This document shows positions 46,450 through 55,516 of a stretch of DNA of 64,000 nucleotides, in pieces (position 1 is the stretch's first letter; each line of letters begins with the position of its first letter). A program made the translations under genes and the position numbers. The notes beneath the pieces are model-generated. The model ran no database searches, had not been told where the DNA came from, and saw only the letters and a program-made list of their open reading frames with translations. Source of the stretch: JABDQA01 sp963824415 (GTDB lineage Bacteria > Desulfobacterota > Desulfobulbia > Desulfobulbales > Desulfocapsaceae); contig CAWGPM010000003.1 of the NCBI GenBank assembly GCA_963824415.1, positions 186,001 to 250,000 on the forward strand, in the 5' to 3' direction.

Positions 46450-49400
46450 GTGGCTGAACGGACTAACATCTTTGAGGCGCAGCGCAGCGCGCTTACCACC
46501 GGGATAACCCTGGTCGAGGCGAGCGCCGGCACCGGCAAGACGTTTGCGATCGCGATGCTGGTGCTGCGAGCGGTGGTGGAGCTCGGCGTGGACATCGGCC
46601 AGATTCTGGTGGTGACCTACACCGTTGCGGCGACGCAGGAATTACGGGCGCGGGTTCGAAACCGTCTGGTTCAGGCCCGGGACCGGCTGCAGGGCAGTCT
46701 GGTGGAGGTTGACGAGGTTTTACAGGACTGGGTCTCTGCTCTTGTCAATCGACAGCAAACCCTGAAGAGGCTTGAGCTGGCGCTGGTCGATATCGATTCG
46801 TTGGCTATTTACACGATTCATGGCTTTTGCCAGCGGGTTTTGCGTGAACAGATACTGCAGAGCGATCATCTGTTCGAAGCAGAACTGGTGGCGGATGTCG
46901 ATTCGTATCGCAGCCGCCTGGTCCAGGACTTCTGGCGCGATCGTCTGTACCGGATCGCTGATCGCTATGGGCGCAATCTGGTTTTGGAATTTGGTGATCC
47001 CCACACCTTGTATCAAAGCATCTACGGTGCCGAAGATCCGCTGGCGTACCTGCTGCCTGAGCATCTTGACTTTAGCGGGGCCTGCCGCAGTTTTGATCAG
47101 AAGCTGGAAAATCTGAGCAGCTGGTGGTCAGTGCACGGAGCCAGCCTGAAGCGCTGCCTGGAAGATGCAGATGAACAGGGTTTTCTCAAGAAGAGTTTCA
47201 GTTCAACATATCCACAATGGATCAAGGATATGGAGGCAAACCTGCCTGCCGGGGCTTCGGTTGCCAGCGAATCAGCAACTGGGTTAATGGAAGAGAACCT
47301 GATCGCCGGGATAAACGGTACAAAGGTGCGGGGCCTTGAAAAGCAGCAGGCGCTGGTTCGTGCCTGGCCCCTGCCGGAGAGGTCGGCCATCGAGTACCTG
47401 GTGGCATGCGGGGAACTGGTTCTGGCGCTTCGGGTCGAACTGGCCCGCTATTTAAGAACCGCTCTGCCCAGGCAGCTGCATGTCCGCTCAAAATTGAGCT
47501 TTGATGAGCTGATCGTGGCCCTCGACCGGGCGCTTGCCGCCGAGTGCGGCCCTGAGCTGGCCGACCAGGTTCGCAGCAGATACCGTTTTGTGTTGATCGA
47601 TGAATTTCAGGACACCGATGCGGCGCAATGCCGGATCTTCTTTCAGCTGTTCGGCCAAGGGTCTCATTATCTCTACCTGATCGGTGATCCTAAGCAGGCC
47701 ATCTACAAGTTTCGCGGCGCAGATATCAATTCCTATCTGCAGGCCCGGGAGCGGGCGCAGAATAAGCTGACCCTGGATCGCAACTTCAGATCCCATCCTG
47801 CTCTGGTGGCGGCGGTCAATCGTTTGTTTGAAAATATCGAGATCGGGGGAGCTCCCTACCAGCCGGTTCGTTCTCCTGAGCTTTTGGCTGCCGCCGATCT
47901 GGTCGACTCGAACAACGATTCTGCCGGCCTGATTTATGCCCAGCTCGGCCGGTTGGACGAAGGCGACGGTAAGTGGTCCAAAACCGGGGCCGATGAACGG
48001 ATTCGAAACTGGGTAGTCGCCCAGGTCAGTGAACTGATTGCCGAGCAGGCCCCGGTTGCGCTCGAATTTAGCGATGAGTTCGGCACTAGTGACTCTAGAA
48101 AGATCGTTCCTGGTGATATCGGAGTGCTGGTTCGAACCAACCGGCAGGCCGAAGATTTATTCAACGATTTCAGCCGGTGCAATATTCCGGTGGTTATTTC
48201 GAGCAGAAAATCGGTTTTTGAGACCAGGGAATGCCAGGATCTTCTCGTTGTTCTCACGGCAGTTGGCGCGCCAGGCGATACTATGCTGCTGCGCACGGCC
48301 CTGAGCCGTGACTGGTTTGGCCTGTCGGCCGAACAGTATTACCGGCTAACGAAGAACGAGGAGGCTTTTTTAGATACGCTGCGCCGTTTTCAGCAATATC
48401 ACCAGACCTGGCAGGAATCGGGACTGCTGGTCATGATGCAGCAGTTGCTGGAATTTGAGGAAGTCTTTCTTAACCTGAGCCGTCTAGTGCAGGCAGAGCG
48501 TCGAATAGCTAATATCCAGCACCTGGTGGAGCTGATTCAGACCCAGCAGAGCGACAACAGACTGTCCATCGGCCAGAGCCTTGCATGGCTGCAGGACAAG
48601 CAGCAGGATTCCGGCGGGGTAGACGAAGCGGAGATTCGGCTGGAAAGCGATGAGGATGCGGTTAATGTGGTTACCATGCACAGTGCCAAAGGGCTCGAGT
48701 ATCAGATCGTCTTCTGCCCGTTTCTATGTTTGGGCCCGCGGGTAAGGGGTGATGCTGCACTGGTCACCTGCCATGACGACCAACTCGGCCGGGTCTGCGA
48801 TCTTGGTTCGGCCCAATTTCTGCAGCATCAGCTCCAGGCAGCTGCCGAAGAAGACGAAGAGGATCTTCGCCTTGCCTACGTCGCGGTTACCAGAGCCAGG
48901 CTGCGCTGCTATCTGGTCTGGGGTGATGTAAGAGCAAGTAGATTCAACAGGTCATCTTTTCATTCACCGCTCGGCAGGCTGCTGTTTTCCGAAGACGATT
49001 GCTCGTTCGATGATCAGCAACAACTGCTGCAGCGGCTTGGATCCGCCGAGCACTGCGGCTATGTTCTTCTGGGCAGTCAAAAACAGCTGTTAGAACCATA
49101 CAGGCGGCCACAGCTCAGCGATGGTACCTTGCGCGCTCGGAGCCGGGGCCGGCGGTCGCTGCAGACCAGCAGATTGCGGACCAGCTTTTCCGGTCTGGTG
49201 ACCCTGTCCAGAGACCATACGCCCGGTGAAGCGGCTGCTGGTGCTTTCGACGAAGTGCGGCTTCAGGTTGTCCTGGATGTACAGGATCATTTGCCCGCCG
49301 GGGTGCGGTTCGGCACGATGATTCACGATCTGCTGGAGTCCTTCGATTTTTCTGATATTGCGGCCGGTTCTATGGAGCCAACCCGGGTTGAAGCGCTGCT

Positions 49401-49998
49401 GCAGCGTTATCAGCTCGAAGTCGGCCAGGAACAGATTCAGACGCTGTTGCGCACCATCGTCTGCACCAGCTTCGCAGAATCCGGTCCTCTGATGTTTTCC
49501 CTGGCCGATGTGGCTTCTGAGCAAATGGTCAAGGAAATGGAGTTTTCGCTGCACCTCGAGCATACTTCCACCGGCAGGATCAATCAGATCCTCGCAAATA
49601 AAGCAAGTGTCGCCGAACTGTTCGAACGCGATATCGAGGGGTATCTCAACGGTTTTATCGACCTGGTCTGCGAGCATGAAAACCGCTTCTATATCATCGA
49701 CTATAAAACCAACAAGCTGGGGGGCGAAGAGCAATATCAGCCCGATGCGCTGGTCGGGGCGATGCGGGCCCATAACTATGGATTGCAGTACTGGCTCTAC
49801 AGTCTGGTGCTACATCGCTGGCTGCAGCGCTGGCTGCCCGGCTATCGTTATCGGGATCATTTCGGCGGCGCCATCTACCTGTTCGTTCGCGGAATGACAC
49901 CGGACCTGCCGGGTCGGGGCGTCTTTTTTGATCAACCGGATGAAAAGACCTTGATCGAGCTTGATCGCTGTTTCGGAGAGGGGAGCCATGTTCGATAA
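46450..49998 (+). CDS. recB: Exodeoxyribonuclease V beta subunit
   Basis: 1182 residues, 3'-5' helicase plus nuclease. Walker A is in LVEASAGTGKTFAIAML (24-31), motif II is DEFQDTDAAQ, motif III is LIGDPKQAIYKFRGAD, and VTMHSAKGLEYQIVF is present. The C-terminal nuclease is complete, with GFIDLVCEH and YIIDYKTNKLG (near 1084). GTG start. Its end overlaps recD by 11 bp. Together with recC and recD this is a full end-resection enzyme for double-strand-break repair and degradation of foreign DNA ends. Confidence 0.96.
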   Translation: MAERTNIFEAQRSALTTGITLVEASAGTGKTFAIAMLVLRAVVELGVDIGQILVVTYTVAATQELRARVRNRLVQARDRLQGSLVEVDEVLQDWVSALVNRQQTLKRLELALVDIDSLAIYTIHGFCQRVLREQILQSDHLFEAELVADVDSYRSRLVQDFWRDRLYRIADRYGRNLVLEFGDPHTLYQSIYGAEDPLAYLLPEHLDFSGACRSFDQKLENLSSWWSVHGASLKRCLEDADEQGFLKKSFSSTYPQWIKDMEANLPAGASVASESATGLMEENLIAGINGTKVRGLEKQQALVRAWPLPERSAIEYLVACGELVLALRVELARYLRTALPRQLHVRSKLSFDELIVALDRALAAECGPELADQVRSRYRFVLIDEFQDTDAAQCRIFFQLFGQGSHYLYLIGDPKQAIYKFRGADINSYLQARERAQNKLTLDRNFRSHPALVAAVNRLFENIEIGGAPYQPVRSPELLAAADLVDSNNDSAGLIYAQLGRLDEGDGKWSKTGADERIRNWVVAQVSELIAEQAPVALEFSDEFGTSDSRKIVPGDIGVLVRTNRQAEDLFNDFSRCNIPVVISSRKSVFETRECQDLLVVLTAVGAPGDTMLLRTALSRDWFGLSAEQYYRLTKNEEAFLDTLRRFQQYHQTWQESGLLVMMQQLLEFEEVFLNLSRLVQAERRIANIQHLVELIQTQQSDNRLSIGQSLAWLQDKQQDSGGVDEAEIRLESDEDAVNVVTMHSAKGLEYQIVFCPFLCLGPRVRGDAALVTCHDDQLGRVCDLGSAQFLQHQLQAAAEEDEEDLRLAYVAVTRARLRCYLVWGDVRASRFNRSSFHSPLGRLLFSEDDCSFDDQQQLLQRLGSAEHCGYVLLGSQKQLLEPYRRPQLSDGTLRARSRGRRSLQTSRLRTSFSGLVTLSRDHTPGEAAAGAFDEVRLQVVLDVQDHLPAGVRFGTMIHDLLESFDFSDIAAGSMEPTRVEALLQRYQLEVGQEQIQTLLRTIVCTSFAESGPLMFSLADVASEQMVKEMEFSLHLEHTSTGRINQILANKASVAELFERDIEGYLNGFIDLVCEHENRFYIIDYKTNKLGGEEQYQPDALVGAMRAHNYGLQYWLYSLVLHRWLQRWLPGYRYRDHFGGAIYLFVRGMTPDLPGRGVFFDQPDEKTLIELDRCFGEGSHVR

Positions 49999-51676
49999 AC
50001 TGAGGACAATGGAATCTGCTGAAGATCAGGCCTCGGCGTTTGGCCGGTATATGGCCGCCTGCCTGTTACCCCGTGCGGGACTCGGCGAAAAAGACAGGCT
50101 CCGGTTCGAGCAGGTTATTTATAAGCTGTGCGACGGCCTCGGCGAGGGGCACATCTGCATAGAAGTCGATGAGACGGAGCAGGATCTGCTCAAACGCACT
50201 TCACTGGTTCGCACTGAGGCCGGCGCACCGCTGGTTTTGTCTGGCGCGCTGCTCTATTTCGGCCGCTACTATCGTTACGAAACCGAACTTGCCTCCTCCC
50301 TCATTCTACTGACCAGGGTCGGTTATGAACACCCAGATCATGAGCGCCTGCTCGACACATTTTTCGGCGATGGAGCCGATCCCCATCAAAGATCAGCCGC
50401 CCGGGTTGCGCTGACCCGCGGGCTGTGTATCATCGGAGGCGGCCCGGGAACCGGCAAGACGACCACCATTGTAAATATTGTCGGTCTGCTGCAGGCGTGC
50501 TATGGAACTTCTCTGAGCATCGCCCTGGCTGCCCCGACCGGCAAAGCGGCCATGCGGATGCGGGCTTCGATCCAGAGCCAGGTGGCTGAGTACCGGTCCG
50601 ATCAGTTGCCGCAGGCAGCAGTCCTGGCAGCCGAACCGCAGACCCTGCATCGTCTTCTCGGGCTGCATCGCTACTCGCCAAAACCGAAATTTCATCCAGC
50701 CAATCCGCTCAGCGCCGATGCAATCATCGTTGATGAGGCATCGATGGTTGATCTTGCCCTGATGGCCAAGCTCTTAGGTGCACTGAAAAAAGGAGCCCGC
50801 CTTGTTCTGCTTGGTGATCGCGATCAGCTGGCCTCGGTCGAATCAGGTGCGGTGCTGGCGGACTGCATGCAGTCGCTGCCGCACCATGTGGTCGAGTTGA
50901 AGACCAGATATCGGTTCAGCCATGAAATTTCCGAGCTTAGCGATGCGATAAAATCCGGTCACAGCGATCGTGCCTGGGAACTCCTGAGCCGGCCAGAATC
51001 CGAGACCTTAAGTCTTGGCGGGCGCGACTGGCTGGAGCAGATCACCGCTATCTACAGCACTTTCTTGCAGGCCGTTCGCTCTGCAGTCAGGGCAGGGGCA
51101 GACCGGGAGCATTATGGCCCGCTCTTTGCGCAGTTCGATAGTCTCAGGGTATTGTGCGCAGTCCGGAGCGGTCCCTTTGGAGTCAAGGAATTGAACCGCC
51201 TGATTGAATTGCGCCTGGCTGGGCTGGGCTATGAGACTTCTTCCCGGCAGTGGTATGCAGGTCGGCCGGTAATGATCACCAGAAATGATTACACCTTGGA
51301 ATTGTTCAATGGAGATATCGGGCTGTGTCTGCCAGATCCGGATTCAGCCGATGGTCTGTCTGTGTGGTTCGAAGGCAGAGACAACCGGCTGCGCCGGTAT
51401 CTTCCCGGCCAGATCAGTGGTTGTGAGACTGCCTGGGCGATGACGATTCACAAGTCCCAGGGCTCCGAGTTTGGCCAGGTCTGTATTGTGCTGGGCGACA
51501 GCGATAATCGGGTACTTTGTCGTGAACTGCTCTACACGGCAGTGACCAGAGCCAGAGAAAAGCTCAATTTTGTGGTCGACGAAACGGTCTTCAGGACGAC
51601 GATTGCCAGACCAACAATGCGCTACAGCGGGTTGGCCGAGAGGTTGCGTTTGTCCTGTCCTAAGCAATCGGTCTGA
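49988..51676 (+). CDS. recD: Exodeoxyribonuclease V alpha subunit
   Basis: 562 residues, 5'-3' helicase of SF1B type. Walker A is in GGGPGTGKTTTIVNIVG (about 151-160), Walker B in IIVDEASMVDLALM, and AMTIHKSQGSEFGQV and YTAVTRAREKL complete the helicase motifs. ATG 49988 has GGGGAG a few bases upstream; an earlier in-frame start at 49961 lies deeper inside recB. Short inverted repeat AGCAATCGG/CCGATTGCT (51663-51691) spans its stop and may end the message. Confidence 0.95.
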   Translation: MFDKLRTMESAEDQASAFGRYMAACLLPRAGLGEKDRLRFEQVIYKLCDGLGEGHICIEVDETEQDLLKRTSLVRTEAGAPLVLSGALLYFGRYYRYETELASSLILLTRVGYEHPDHERLLDTFFGDGADPHQRSAARVALTRGLCIIGGGPGTGKTTTIVNIVGLLQACYGTSLSIALAAPTGKAAMRMRASIQSQVAEYRSDQLPQAAVLAAEPQTLHRLLGLHRYSPKPKFHPANPLSADAIIVDEASMVDLALMAKLLGALKKGARLVLLGDRDQLASVESGAVLADCMQSLPHHVVELKTRYRFSHEISELSDAIKSGHSDRAWELLSRPESETLSLGGRDWLEQITAIYSTFLQAVRSAVRAGADREHYGPLFAQFDSLRVLCAVRSGPFGVKELNRLIELRLAGLGYETSSRQWYAGRPVMITRNDYTLELFNGDIGLCLPDPDSADGLSVWFEGRDNRLRRYLPGQISGCETAWAMTIHKSQGSEFGQVCIVLGDSDNRVLCRELLYTAVTRAREKLNFVVDETVFRTTIARPTMRYSGLAERLRLSCPKQSV

Positions 51677-51715
51677 ACCAGTCCGATTGCTGATCCCGCA
51701 ATTTATGAGGCAGAT

Positions 51716-51874
51716 ATGCAAGAGAAAGGACCGCATGGAGATAGCGCTAAAAAGCAAAACAACACGAAGCGAAAGTCAAATAATTTTGGATTTTTATTCT
51801 ACGCGATCGCTGTATTCGCCATATTGGGCATTGGCCTTTTGGTTATCGTAATGAGGAGCAATCAGGTTATGTAG
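51716..51874 (+). CDS. Small membrane peptide downstream of recD
   Basis: A 52-residue frame with a basic N-terminus (SAKKQNNTKRKS) followed by one strong membrane helix (FGFLFYAIAVFAILGIGLLVIVM) and a short tail, ending TAG 51872-51874. Orientation with positive residues first suggests N-in topology. The ribosome binding site is weak (TGAGG 7 bp upstream). It may be real and cotranscribed with recD; no function is known. Confidence 0.5.
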   Translation: MQEKGPHGDSAKKQNNTKRKSNNFGFLFYAIAVFAILGIGLLVIVMRSNQVM

Positions 51875-51971
51875 GAGATCGGGCCGATTTTCCGACAGAA
51901 AAAGCATCCGAGATCAAAATATCTGCCTGGTCTTACTGACTTGATTTCAGCTCAATAAATGAGCTCCAAAC

Positions 51972-51999
51972 TTGGTCTCATGGTGGCATGTGTTATAGT
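51972..51999 (+). promoter_or_regulatory. Candidate promoter of the PEGA lipoprotein
   Basis: TTGGTC and TATAGT separated by 16 bp, upstream of the lipoprotein gene. Direct repeats TAATTATT lie just after it. The rest of 51875-52114 shows nothing else. Confidence 0.4.
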
Positions 52000-52114
52000 A
52001 ATTATTCGGTAATTATTGTAATAACTGGTGACAGGACAAAGGTTGCAGGACAAGTCCTGAGAAAAACTCATTTGTCAATCCACCCGCAAGGGTGAAAAAA
52101 AACAGGTATGGTCG

Positions 52115-52492
52115 ATGAACGAAAAGCAATCAAAGGCAGGGTGGGAGGCTGGAAAAAATGCTGGCAGAATGCTGCGCAGAATAGTGGTCTGTCTGCTATG
52201 TGGTGCCGCTGCATTGAGTGTGGGGTGTGCCGGTGGGCCAAAGTATGGTGCTGCCAATATCAGCAGTTCCCCAGCCGGCGCGGAGATTATCAATCTTCGG
52301 GACAACACCAATCTCGGTAAAACACCGGCCCAGGTCGTCTGGCAGGGAGAGGGAACGGAAGAGATAACAATACAATTTCAGAAACGGGGATATCTTTCCA
52401 CCATCGAGAAATTCTGGGTCAACAAACGTCATGACACCGAAGAAGAGGCACGGGCTAGCGCCGTGGATGTCTTCAGCGAACTTCCCCAGTAG
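52115..52492 (+). CDS. PEGA-domain lipoprotein
   Basis: 125 residues. An extended basic N-terminus and hydrophobic segment end in the lipobox SVGC (Cys38). The mature protein is essentially one PEGA domain: ISSSPAGAEIINL, then LGKTPAQVVW, then ITIQFQKRGYLS. PEGA domains are beta-sandwich surface or envelope modules. An internal ATG at 52169 would give a more ordinary signal length. The next gene is also a short lipoprotein of similar plan. Confidence 0.78.
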   Translation: MNEKQSKAGWEAGKNAGRMLRRIVVCLLCGAAALSVGCAGGPKYGAANISSSPAGAEIINLRDNTNLGKTPAQVVWQGEGTEEITIQFQKRGYLSTIEKFWVNKRHDTEEEARASAVDVFSELPQ

Positions 52493-52611
52493 CGGGTGCA
52501 CTTGCCCGGAGCGGTTTTGCCAATCATAACCGGGTGATTGAAAAGCTGGGCTGGGCTTTTGGGATTTGGTCTTTATGCATTTTAACTAACGGCATCAACG
52601 AGGAACTGGCG

Positions 52612-52983
52612 ATGAATACGTTTCGCAATATTTTGGTATTAACTGCCCTATCAGCGACAGTGCTGCTTACATCCTGTGCTTCGAAAGAATCGCTGAATCT
52701 GAATATCTTTACTGATCCCGAAGGAGCTCACATCGTCTACCGGGTCGCTGATCAGAACATGGCTGAAGATGCTCCCTGGATATACCTGGGGATGACGCCC
52801 TACCAGGGGCTGACGCGCATTGACTCGTCATCCTTCAGCGAAGAAGACACGATTACCTTTAAAGCCATGCACCATGGTTATCTCGATCAGGTGAAGAAAT
52901 GGAACGGGGAACAGTTCCTGGAAGAGTACGAGCAGGCCGGCCAGTTGTTCTGGACCCCACGTCTGGTCAAAGTCGGCAAATAA
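52612..52983 (+). CDS. Small lipoprotein, PEGA-like
   Basis: 123 residues from ATG 52612, with GAGGAA about 8 bp upstream. Lipobox LTSC near residue 22. The mature part NIFTDPEGAHIVYRV, YLGMTPYQGLTRI and FKAMHHGYLDQVKKW follows the PEGA rhythm (nxPxGA, xGxTP, GY). Probably a paralogue of the preceding gene with a similar envelope role. Confidence 0.75.
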   Translation: MNTFRNILVLTALSATVLLTSCASKESLNLNIFTDPEGAHIVYRVADQNMAEDAPWIYLGMTPYQGLTRIDSSSFSEEDTITFKAMHHGYLDQVKKWNGEQFLEEYEQAGQLFWTPRLVKVGK

Positions 52984-53057
52984 CCGCCTAAGGGCCTGTC
53001 GACTCGCCGGCGAACCCGCGCTATATGAGTCCCCGCAGATTGGAGATTGCTGAGGCG

Positions 53058-53663
53058 TTATTTCATATTCAGCAGGGTCCATTCTACCAGCCTCTTTATC
53101 ACCTTGCCGGTAGCGATATCGAAGGCCACCACGATCTCGTCCATGGTGCTGTCGCTCGGTGTTTCCCTGGCGTATTCGAAGCTCTGTGAACCGATAATTA
53201 CCCGGGTTGGCTGCTGAACCAGTTTAGCATTGATTCTGACTCGAACGTTCATATTTTCCGAGTCCGGAGATTGTTCGACCTGAAACTCCCGCAGTTCCGT
53301 TTTCAGGGTGAAATCGGAACGCAAACCGATGGATTGTCTACCTACCGAAATAATCTTGTTCGTGTTCTCGAAGCTTTCAACCAGCAGGGTCTGAACCATC
53401 TTAGGTGCCCGTTCAGTCCATCTGGCATCGGCGTAAAACTGCAGTTGCGTTGCATGGGGGCGCAGGGCTATGCGACTGGTGTCCAGCCCGCCGGCAGCGA
53501 CGGGCTCTTCGATAATGAGCTGTTTTTGGACCTCGGGAAGTCCTTCGTCGAAGGTGCTTTTGGGGGTCAGGTTATAGAGATCCGGTGGCGGTCCCGGTAA
53601 TTTCAGCGGGCTGCACCCTGGAATAAGAACAAACAAAATTAATAATATTAAATACCTATACAT
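53058..53663 (-). CDS. ABC transport auxiliary lipoprotein (PqiC/ABC_trans_aux type)
   Basis: 201 residues with lipobox IPGC (Cys17). The fold markers YNLTPKSTFDEG, ALRPHATQLQFYADARWTERAPKMVQTLLVESFE and AFDIATGKVIKRLVEW match the outer-membrane lipoprotein that accompanies MCE-type lipid transporters. It is the last gene of the Mla-type operon and would link the MCE protein to the outer membrane. Confidence 0.88.
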   Translation of the reverse strand: MYRYLILLILFVLIPGCSPLKLPGPPPDLYNLTPKSTFDEGLPEVQKQLIIEEPVAAGGLDTSRIALRPHATQLQFYADARWTERAPKMVQTLLVESFENTNKIISVGRQSIGLRSDFTLKTELREFQVEQSPDSENMNVRVRINAKLVQQPTRVIIGSQSFEYARETPSDSTMDEIVVAFDIATGKVIKRLVEWTLLNMK

Positions 53664-53718
53664 TTTCCCTCATATTTCGCTTGCGCATGGCTGAACGGTA
53701 GTGATATTTCAGTCACCA

Positions 53719-54705
53719 TTACTGTTTCAGTTTGATTTCTGGACTCTGCTGATCCAGCAGAAATCGTGCACCGGAAGATTCGATGTTTTCCAATACCCGG
53801 GTCAGGCTAGCCACCAGGAGTCGGGCTTCATGAAGAAAAAGGCTAAACTCATAGAGCCCATCCTGGGAGAAATGCTGCAGCGATTCCTTGTTGGTGTCGA
53901 TCAAGGCCTGGGCTGAGTCGGATAGTTCAGTTAACGATTGAGCCGTGGCCTGCCACTGTTTAACCATATCTGTTCCGCTTCCGGTTACGAGTTCATCGAC
54001 CCCGTCGGCGGTACCCTGCAGGGTGCCGATCAGGCCGTCGACCCGGGCGGCTACATCCTGAATCGATGCGCTCAACGCGATCATCGCTTCTCCGGCCCTG
54101 TTTGCGGTGGTGAGGACCTCGTCGATGTTCTCGCTCTGGCTGGCCAGTGAGGCGGTAATCTCGTTAATCTGCGCAAGAATGGCCGCAAACTGATCCCGGT
54201 TTTCCGGGTTGAGAAGTTTGTTGAACTGGTTCATCAGTATGGTTCCTTCATTGATGAGATCAGGTATTCCCTTGACCAGTTGTCCGAGATCGGACTGGCG
54301 CGACGGAATGATTGCAGGACGGTCCGGACTGCCCGTCAACAGTTCGCTGTCCCGATCAGCTCCCTCGATGTCGATGTATGAAGTACCAGTGATGCCCTCG
54401 AGTTTGAGTGAGGCGACATCGCCGCGGTGAATCGGGTAGAGCTCGTCGATATTGACCCCGACCACTACCAGTTGGGGATCTTCTGGATGTATTTTAATTT
54501 CGCTCACCGAGCCGATGCGGATTCCCCGGTAGCTGACCCTGCTGCCCACGCTGAGCCCTGAGACCGATTCCTCGAAATGAATCTCATAAGTGATCGTTCC
54601 ATCGGTTGAATCTTTGTGCGCCAGCCAGAGACCGACAATGAAAATCGATGCTATTCCAGCCAGCACGAAAAAACCGATTATGAAGTTCAAGCCTTTTGAT
54701 TCCAT
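53719..54705 (-). CDS. mlaD: MCE/MlaD-family lipid-binding protein
   Basis: 328 residues. One membrane anchor (about 8-27) is followed by a single MCE domain (about 38-120: GLSVGSRVSYRGIRIGSVSEI, then LKLEGITGTSYIDIEG) and a long helical tail (150-320) that can form a coiled-coil needle. It carries lipid between the inner-membrane transporter and the outer membrane. ATG 54705 is the family start; the frame is open upstream to 54810. Confidence 0.92.
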   Translation of the reverse strand: MESKGLNFIIGFFVLAGIASIFIVGLWLAHKDSTDGTITYEIHFEESVSGLSVGSRVSYRGIRIGSVSEIKIHPEDPQLVVVGVNIDELYPIHRGDVASLKLEGITGTSYIDIEGADRDSELLTGSPDRPAIIPSRQSDLGQLVKGIPDLINEGTILMNQFNKLLNPENRDQFAAILAQINEITASLASQSENIDEVLTTANRAGEAMIALSASIQDVAARVDGLIGTLQGTADGVDELVTGSGTDMVKQWQATAQSLTELSDSAQALIDTNKESLQHFSQDGLYEFSLFLHEARLLVASLTRVLENIESSGARFLLDQQSPEIKLKQ

Positions 54706-54748
54706 ATAGCCATATTCAGTCTTTGATGAGGGAACTCTGCCCGCTTGC

Positions 54749-55516
54749 TTAATTGGCCGCAGCCCGTGCCCGCTGTCCATGGAAATATGCCTTGATCCAC
54801 GGATGGTCAAAGTCGGAGACTTCTTCGAGCGAGCCTTTTATCAGAACCTTCTTCTCTGCCAAGACTGCGACGGTATCACTGACCGTATAGATCGTATCGA
54901 GATCATGAGTGACCATGAATACCGTCAACTGCAGATTCTCCTGCAGCTCCTTCAGTAAATGATCGAAGGCGGCGGCGCCAATCGGATCCAGCCCTGCGGT
55001 CGGCTCGTCGAGAAAAAGCAGTTCAGGGTCCAGGGCAAGCGCTCGAGCCAGTCCGGCCCGCTTGCGCATGCCGCCGGAGAGTTCAGCCGGATATTTATTT
55101 CCAACCCCGACGTCCAGGCCTACCATGGTCAATTTGAGCGCGGCCAGTTCGTCCATCGTCTTCGGTGAGAGCTTTTCGTGTTCTTGCATGGGGGTTTGGA
55201 TATTTTCCTTCACCGTAAGCGAGCCGAACAGAGCACCATCCTGGAACAGCACTCCGCACCGTTTGCTCACTGCCAGGGCCTCGGCAGGAGACAACGATCT
55301 GATGTTTCTGCCGAATAATTCAATTTCGCCCCGCTGTGGTTTGATCAATCCGATAATCGCTTTCAGAAGTACGGACTTTCCGGTTCCCGAAGCGCCGACC
55401 ACGGTAAGGATTTCATTGCTGCGTACGCTGAGGCTGAGACCGTCATGGATCGGGCTTGTGCCGAAGCGTACCACCAGGTCGGTAATGTTGATTGCATAGC
55501 CGTTATCTGTGGTCAT
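54749..55516 (-). CDS. mlaF: Mla-type ABC transporter ATPase
   Basis: 255 residues. Walker A GASGTGKS (41-48), signature LSGGM (146-150) and Walker B LLFLDEPTAGLD (166-177) are all intact. The A/G-loop and C-terminus match MlaF/MKL-type ATPases. Start overlaps the stop of the permease by one base (TAATG), so translation is coupled. Confidence 0.95.
   Translation of the reverse strand: MTTDNGYAINITDLVVRFGTSPIHDGLSLSVRSNEILTVVGASGTGKSVLLKAIIGLIKPQRGEIELFGRNIRSLSPAEALAVSKRCGVLFQDGALFGSLTVKENIQTPMQEHEKLSPKTMDELAALKLTMVGLDVGVGNKYPAELSGGMRKRAGLARALALDPELLFLDEPTAGLDPIGAAAFDHLLKELQENLQLTVFMVTHDLDTIYTVSDTVAVLAEKKVLIKGSLEEVSDFDHPWIKAYFHGQRARAAAN

Noticed and set aside
43240..51676. Anti-phage defence island around recCBD
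   Set aside because: RecBCD is a housekeeping system here; no restriction, toxin-antitoxin or other defence genes flank it.
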